From the NCBI GenBank assembly GCA_907165065.1, contig OU015525.1, positions 5,768,537 through 5,832,536 of the forward strand: a DNA stretch of 64,000 nucleotides, given 5' to 3'. Numbering within the stretch: position 1 is the stretch's first letter; every line of letters begins with the position of its first letter. The notes under the pieces are model-generated. The model worked only from the letters and a program-made list of their open reading frames with translations. It was not told where the DNA came from and made no database searches. This DNA comes from Caprimulgus europaeus (Eukaryota > Chordata > Aves > Caprimulgiformes > Caprimulgidae). Made by a program: the position numbers and the translations under genes. This document shows, in pieces, positions 57,408-64,000 of the stretch.

Positions 57408-59899
57408 TCCTCTCCAGCACTCGTGTCCGTTCCTCACCTCTCCTTTCTGGCTCATTCATAATCCAGTTTAGCTCCACCTGCCATCTGAAGTGATGATGTC
57501 CCCTTTGCAGCTGGGTACCAGGACCCTCTGGACCCACAGGAGCAAAGAGGAGGACTATGTATGGAGAAATAACAAAGACCAAACTGCAACAGGGAGACCA
57601 GGAAGGCCTGATCCCAGCACCTGAAGAGTGGGTTGTCATCCATCTGAGAGCCTCTGGTCCACAGGCTGAGAAGAAGAACAGGCATCTCAATGGAAAACAG
57701 CTCTGAGAATGCTTCTGTCTTTGTGAAACCCATCCCGCCATTGGCCATGACCCCCACAAAGCATCTCAGTATTGGAAATGGCTGCTCATCCAAACACTTC
57801 TCTTGCAACCTCTAATGCTTTGCCTAGGCTCAGCAGGAGCCTCAGAGCCACCAGGTTTGGTCTCTGCAAAGTGGAATTAAATCCACCTTCTCTTGCAAGG
57901 GGCTCCATAGGCACGGCCACCCCAGGGCTCGGAGTTTCATTCACCTACACCCAACTTTTCACCATCCCTCCCCTAGACCCAGTGTGCGTGGTAGCCCTCC
58001 CTGCCAAGGGCTGTCCCTTGGCACATTTGGTAGGTTTGGCTGTGTTTCTGCGGGCAGTGAGGGATGATGACCTGTGAAAGGACCTTGGAGGACCATGGCT
58101 TCCTGAATACTGGGGGGTTTTTGCAGCAAAAGCACCAGCACTACCAGAAATTCCTGCAGGCTTCAGGTCCATCGAAGGATCACAAGCAATGCAAGTGCCA
58201 CTGGGTTCCCCCATGAAAGCTGGAGGAAGCCTGTGCCCATGCAAGGGGCAGCTGGCACATGGATTTTTGTCTGAACAAGCCATAAAGGATTTCTTAGCCT
58301 TGCAGTGTCTCATCCATACACCACAGAGAGGCTGGCAAGTGCTTCTTGGCAGCATGAGTCACATCTGTACTCCACTTTCTAACCCAAGGCACTACATACA
58401 AATGCTCTTGGGTGTTTTTGGCAAGCAGCTTCCTCCTGGTACCCCCTCTGCATCTTCCCTTAGCTACAGCACCTCGTGTAACTGAGAAATACGGCATATT
58501 TATCCCATACCTCGGGCCGTCTCTATGCTCTTTCACTGCACCTTGGAAACCAAACTTCTATTCTTGCCAACAAATCACTTTCAGACAAATGGGGGAGTGT
58601 GTGGTAGCTTGGATTTCTTTCTTTCTTTTTTTTTTTTTTAATCTTTTAAGAAATTTTTTGCAATCTAAGAAAAGACTTGAGGATCTATTTTTAAAGATTC
58701 TATCCCCCCCACTCCACCCACTCTGCTGCAACAACTGAACGCTTTGGCTTGTTGAGAATATTAGTAAAGCAGCCACAATCTGTAGGGTGCACTTAAAACT
58801 GTGTTGCATAATGGGACAAGTGGTGAACGTAACACAACAAAATGCCATGGGGGCTGGGATCTTCTGTAATATGGGAACTAAAAGGCCCTGTCTTCAGCCA
58901 AGATTGATCACCAACTAGTTTGCAATAACCCACCCCCTGACCTTTCTTGCTTTTATCTCCCCAGATTTAAATCCATCGATCCTACAGGTATGCCAAAGAC
59001 TGGTTAATACAATATTTTGCAGGAAACCTAACTGCTCAAACAATCTCCTTCTCCTCCTTGATATATTTTGGTGTTTAAGGAAACCAAGAAGTATAGTAAT
59101 GGCAATCATACGCCTGTAAGATGATTTGAAAAGTGCATTTTTATCATTAGAGTCTGGAGGAATTGCATTAGCTCTAATAAAATCCTATAGGACTTTAGTG
59201 AGGATAATAATTTTAAAATATTGTTATTAGTAGCATTGTCAATTCTGTTCTGAGATCTGCAGTGTTAACAAATTAGATGTAGGGAAAAAAAAAATCCATT
59301 TGATTTAGTTGAAGGCCACTGTGTTCAGGGAAAAATATAGCACTTGCTAGATTTTATTGAAAGTCCTTGGGAATCAGCCACCCACCCGGGGTGTACTGAG
59401 TGATTAATGCTGGTCATGTGCTATTTATCCCTTAAAATGTAATCACAAGCTGATTATTTTGTTCAACACATTTTTGGTGATTTGATTAAGAAGCTGCATG
59501 GACTTAACAGATTCAAAGGAAAACATATGGAAGAGGAGTTGAAAGACAAAGGTTGCCGCTAGGTAAGGATGTTCTTGGGACCTTGGTATAACCAAATATC
59601 TCTGATTAAGATGCAGCTTTTGCAGTGCTTTAGGCTCCTGTGTGTTTGCATCTATCTTAAAAGAAGTGGGCTAAATTGATGAAGGTAGATGAGGGAATAT
59701 GGCCTTATTCTGCAGGCCTTTGTGCAGGAAAAAGAAATATCACTGAACTTCAGGTCTGCAGAATATGTAGGGGAGAGGGAAGGAAAAAGGTGACAATTTG
59801 AGATGATGTTTAAAATTTGAAAAAATAAAGTGTTTATTCTGAGCTGAGCTCCTCTCTTTGAACAACCACTTTTTTTTTGCCTGCCTTGGGATCCTTTGG
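57408..59899. other. intergenic, nothing recognised
   Basis: The left half (57410-58560) is comparatively GC-rich with overlapping frames of 100-136 codons on both strands, none recognisable. The right half (58600-59900) is AT-rich with T tracts. Confidence 0.45.
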
Positions 59900-59947
<48 letters not shown>

Positions 59948-59954
59948 TAATAAT
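59900..59954. repeat. (AAT)n microsatellite
   Basis: About 18 units of TAA/AAT with one interruption (AATAAAATAAT) near the right end. Not attached to a recognisable SINE or CR1 tail. Confidence 0.95.
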
Positions 59955-60029
59955 GTTTATGTGTCTCTCTGCATTAGCATATAATGAAGCACACTGAAAG
60001 ACAAATATAGAGTCAGAGAGCCAACCCAG

Positions 60030-60100
60030 TGGTCTGGATTGGAAGGGAACTTAAAGATCCTCTAGCTCCAACCCCTCTGCCATGAACAGGGACATCTTCC
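60030..60100 (-). mobile_element. CR1 LINE extreme 3' fragment
   Basis: GGATTGGAAGGGAACTTAAAG, TCCTCTAGCTCCAACCCC and CATGAACAGGGACATCTTCC form a CR1 3' UTR on the minus strand, about 70 bp, broken off at a T tract at 60101-60113. Same subtype as 63252-63444. Confidence 0.75.
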
Positions 60101-60113
60101 ACTTTTTTTTTTT

Positions 60114-63100
60114 GCACCACCACCTATGGAATTGAGAAAGAGCTCTCAATCTGTTGATCCTGTCCATGTCCGGGCCAGATTTAAGTGTAACTATTCCTGC
60201 TCTGAGATTGGGGTACAAAAGCACAGAAAAATCTTTCTCTTTTGATTAGCCAGCAACCACAACACCACCGAGTCTTGTGATGGATGTTGTCTAGCTCACT
60301 GCTTGTTTCTGATTTCCTGAGCTAACCTCTACTGGCGTATGAGTTGAAACTATCTGTTTGTTTGTCTGGGACAAGGTGAGAAAAAGAAAAAATATTTTTT
60401 TCTTCAACAACTTTTTGTCTTTCTTCTTTCTTGGGTGTTGGTGGGTTTTTTTGTGGAGTTTGTTTTGTTTTTTTGAAGGGTTGTGATGTGACAAAGAAAA
60501 CTGAGATGCCCTCTGTGGCAGGTGTTAGATATCAAAGTCTATGAAGAGTTTTGTGAGAATCAGGAGGTGGCTTTGAATCAGCCACAGAAAAACCTATGTC
60601 TATGTCTGAAAATCTGCTGGCCTCATGCTGGCAATTGCAGGAAGCAAAAGAGGAGACCGTGCCTGCATGTGAATGCAAAACAGTTGATGTGAGAATGGAA
60701 GCTTATCCTAATTAACTGAGTGAAAGCAAATTCAATTTGTCTGGCAATATGTGCATGTTGGATTCAGTTTGCCTAATAATGTTTTGAATTTAATCTTGTT
60801 AAGAAGAGATTTGGGATCCAGGACATAATGCCTGGAATATGATGGGACACTTTACCCATGAGGTGTCTGTCCCTGTCTGAGGAAGCAACTCAGGAAGACA
60901 CACAGAATACAAGATAAGGCAAAGAGTTCCAATTTTTCGTTGTAGAGTGGCAACTAGTTTTACAATTAGAGAGACTGATTGTCTTGAGCTTAAAAGATGC
61001 TTAATGTTCAGAGGGGTCCACAGACAGTAAATGGTCTTTGGCACTTTTTGGCTTTGTGTGGGCTGAGATGACATTCAAATGTGTTGTGTTCAGCCTGCTA
61101 GCTGGAGGACAGGACAGAAGGTTTGACAGGCCTTGAAAGTAGCTGGTATTTTAGCCTGGGAACTTAAAATGAGGTGAACTTATTCATACAAAAATCAACC
61201 TTTTGTTGAGGCCTGTCATTCACAGTCTCTCTGAAAGCTGTTTGATTTGGAGGCCGCTATTCTGTTGTTTTGTAGACTGTTTCTCCAGGAGGTGGTTCCT
61301 CTGTTTCCTAAGCACTGCCTGAGATTTTCTCACTGAACAAACATCTCCGCCTGTGCTTTCTGTGACAAATCCCTTCCTCATCATCACTCCCTTGTCCTCT
61401 TCTGGGGTCCCATTCCTACCTTCCACCACGTGTCACCTCTTGGATGCTACTCCCCACTAAGGCAGGCACTCAGCATGAGCGAAGGACCTTTGCAATGCAA
61501 TGCCTCTCTACAAGTAGCTTTTTAAAAATATCCCATACTCCTTGCCTCTAGGCCTTCCCAAAGACGTCGCTCTCCCAGTCCTCTCCTACCTTTCCTCATC
61601 CTTGTTCTTCTCCATTTTCCATTGGAGCTCATACAGAAATTCATCCTCTTCTCACATCATGTCCAATCAGTGACTCCCCTGGATCCTATGGATGGCATTA
61701 AAATTTCTAGGTGGATGTTTTGTAGGCACTTGACTCTCAGAATGCTCCTCCTGGTTCATTGCTGCTTCTTCAATAGAAGAATATCTCATACTGCACTGTT
61801 GGCTGAGATGGGTGATACAGGACTCCTTATCTGCTCTCTGACAGGTCTTAAGCAGTACTGTTCTTCACACCATTTAAACCTACAACATAGGTGCCATGTT
61901 TGATTTTGGACATCCCTCCTTTTCAGATCCCAGCCCTCTCCAAATGACTGGGCCACCACACTGATGCCTGCTGGTGGTTACAGCTGTATCTGAGTTTTCT
62001 TCACTGCCTGTCTGAAGATTTTAAGGTGTGTGAGAGACAGCCCAGCTCTTTCCACTTGTGGTGGGAGGTGCCTACAATACTTTTGAATGTCATTAATAGA
62101 GAGCAGAGATTATTTCTCCCTGAAGCACAAAGTAAGGGACATCTTGCAAGACAAATATCCTTTCAGGAGATGGCCAGCACATTTACAGGAGAAATGTGTT
62201 AAATATCACAAAGCAGAGCTGCACTTGGTGTAATATGGCATGGGTCTACCTACGTCAAAGGGAGAGCACAGATTCAAACCAGCTGAGTCTCCAGCACCTG
62301 AAAGACTTCATATGGGATTCACCTGAGACTGGTTTTGGGCTGCACAAACCAGTAGTTCACAGCCAGGTTCTCTGTTTTTTTAAAGAGCATCATAACATTG
62401 GAAAAAAAAAGGTTGCTAACAGTGACACAGAAAGCTCTTGCAGCAGGGAAGGAGCCCATCATAGTCTCAACAGGAGATTTTAGGCATTTTTTATTGCATC
62501 TTGTGTAATATCAAGAGGTTTCTCTGAAGCATCGTGTGACCCAGTGTGGGAACTGGGGAAGGTACCACGGGGAACAGGATGTGCCAACTCTGCACTGGCC
62601 AGAGAATCTTATTTACTGCTGCTTAAGAGAGAGGGAGGCACGTTCAACACCGACAAATTTGTGCTTTTATTCTTTTTTTTTTTTTTTCTAAAACCAGAGG
62701 AGCTGTTTCAAAACTATTTCCCCCAGAATTGCAAGAGGCTGAGAAATGGAGTTGAACAGAGGAGATGTCTGTAATTTCCAGCTAACCCAGTAAAAAATTG
62801 TTATTGACAAAAGCTTCTACCAGACCACTAAAAAACCCAGCAGCCATTTTTTCGCTCCTGATATTGTGTGAGATAATGGAGTCAGCAGCAGCATGGACAA
62901 CTCCTGCCTCATTACTCTGACATTGTGCTCAATAGGTTCAAATGAGTTGCTGCTGGAGATGGAACCAGAGGGTCTGCAGGGACTGACTGATGTGCAGGGA
63001 CCACTCTGGCAAAGCTGGGGGTCTCAGGCTGGAGGTTTCTGCTACCAGATCTGTTTGGGCCACCAGAGAGCAAAACCACAGCAGGAGAGTAGGAAGGTTG

Positions 63101-63251
63101 TAGTTAAAGGATAAAGGTGCCCTTGGCTCTCTCTCTATTGAGGTGACAGAGGTGCTTCTTTCTTCCTTTGAGAAATTGTTTTCTAAGCCATGAATAGTTT
63201 TGTCCCCTCTAAATGATGGTTTTAGCTCTCCATAGCTCTTCTAGTTACTTT
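60114..63251. other. intergenic, nothing recognised
   Basis: No exon, promoter-like CpG island or repeat recognised apart from short T and A tracts. The first exon of KCNK9 was looked for and not seen. Confidence 0.45.
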
Positions 63252-63444
63252 CATGGAATGATTTGGGTTGGAAGAGACCATAAAGATCATCTAGTTCCAA
63301 CCCCCCTGCCATGAGCAGGGACACCTTCCACCAGACCAGGTTGCTCAAAGCCTCATCCAACCTGGCCTTGAACACTTCCAGGGAGGGGGCATCCACAACT
63401 TCCTTGGGCAACCTGTTCCAGTGTCTCACCACCCTCACAGTACT
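63252..63444 (-). mobile_element. CR1 LINE 3' fragment, short
   Basis: GGAATGATTTGGGTTGGAAG, ATCTAGTTCCAACCCCCCTG, CATGAGCAGGGACACCTTCC; the minus-strand frame ends in RHWNRLPKEVVDAPSLEVFK. It stops after CACCCTCACAGTA. Confidence 0.94.
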
Positions 63445-64000
63445 TTAGCAAACTGAATACTGTGAAATTTCATATGATGGCTTAAATTCTTTTTAAAGCC
63501 CCAGTTGTTAAAGCAAGGCCTTTGTTAATTTTCTAAAGGGAAGCTCCAGTAGGATACTCTGTTGGAGGATGTGCCTGTGTAAGGACAAGGTTTCCAAGTG
63601 ATGGCCAGAGGGAGAAATGCATCACCTGTGGTCTGTGAACCCACCCCATCTCTGACCACATAGATTCGATACTGTGCCAACTAGAATTATGGAAAACTCC
63701 CATTGCTTTCAGTAAGGTTAGATTAAATCTCTAAGGAGAATGGTTTGGAGGCAGAAGTATGACCTACATGGTCCTTTCCCTTTGACGTCTCATTAGGATT
63801 CCTTTGAAAAGAGTCTGACACGGGCGTTTTGCTTTCAGGTCAAAATTGTGGAGGTTCAGCTCAATAGTGACTGGATTGGTTGCCCTCTCCTGTGTGATCA
63901 GAGGGTTTCAAGACATGGACAGATAGGATCAGGGCATCTTGCTGCTTAGATGTCCACGCCTTCCTAAGCAGAGGCTTTGTTCTAGGCTCAGGGGTGCAAT

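Noticed and set aside
1..64000. CRISPR arrays, bacterial operons, integrases or phage-like genes
   Set aside because: No regularly spaced repeats or prokaryotic genes; the splice sites and CR1 content show vertebrate nuclear DNA.
1..64000. Endogenous retrovirus or LTR
   Set aside because: No paired LTRs, primer-binding site or gag/pol-like frames were recognised.

Overview
The window is vertebrate nuclear DNA, most likely from a bird. It has large introns, about 40% GC by eye, and no operon structure or bacterial-style long ORFs. It carries roughly twenty fragments of CR1, the dominant avian LINE, many ending in the (ATTCTRTG)n-type 3' tail. No L1, Alu-like or recognisable endogenous retroviral sequence was seen. 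Older amniote-wide SINE/LINE relics (MIR-like and L2/L3-like) are scattered between the CR1 copies.

The only protein-coding gene recognised is the 3' end of TRAPPC9 (also NIBP, Trs120 homologue), on the + strand. Its penultimate exon is at 34985-35208 and its terminal coding exon at 42799-42966, with perfect AG/GT splice borders and matching phase. Bases 1-34984 are read as the preceding TRAPPC9 intron. Bases 35209-42798 are the last intron (7,590 bp). The 3' UTR starts at 42967 and may run to poly(A) signals at 45864 and/or 45965. From about 46 kb to 64 kb is intergenic sequence with CR1 copies and no recognisable exon. In mammals KCNK9 lies on this side of TRAPPC9, but its first exon is not visible here.

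Region by region: 0-34 kb is intron with CR1 copies in both orientations. These include an old CR1 (about 2.4-3.7 kb) that still shows its ORF1 GDSL-esterase motif and an endonuclease scrap. The same stretch holds two MIR-like SINEs (6.25 and 9.75 kb), a third at 23.6 kb next to an L2/L3-type relic, a decayed U2 snRNA pseudogene at 16.05 kb, and a CpG-retaining block near 27.2-27.5 kb. The 32.4-33.6 kb stretch holds two CR1 copies head to head just upstream of the exon. In 35-43 kb the last intron holds an L2/L3-type tail, a suspected unclassified repeat and a MIR-like SINE ending about 50 bp before the last exon. In 46-64 kb there are more CR1 copies, a short element with terminal inverted repeats (48820-49096, probably a relic MITE), and an (AAT)n microsatellite at 59.9 kb.

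No unambiguous new system was found. The most unusual items are the inverted-repeat element at 48.8 kb, the U2 relic, a CR1 copy bearing a perfect 13-bp hairpin typical of a template-switch mutation (28651-28683), and a CR1 that appears to have landed inside the tail of another (30.4 kb). All repeat names come from reading by eye; identities were not computed against a library.
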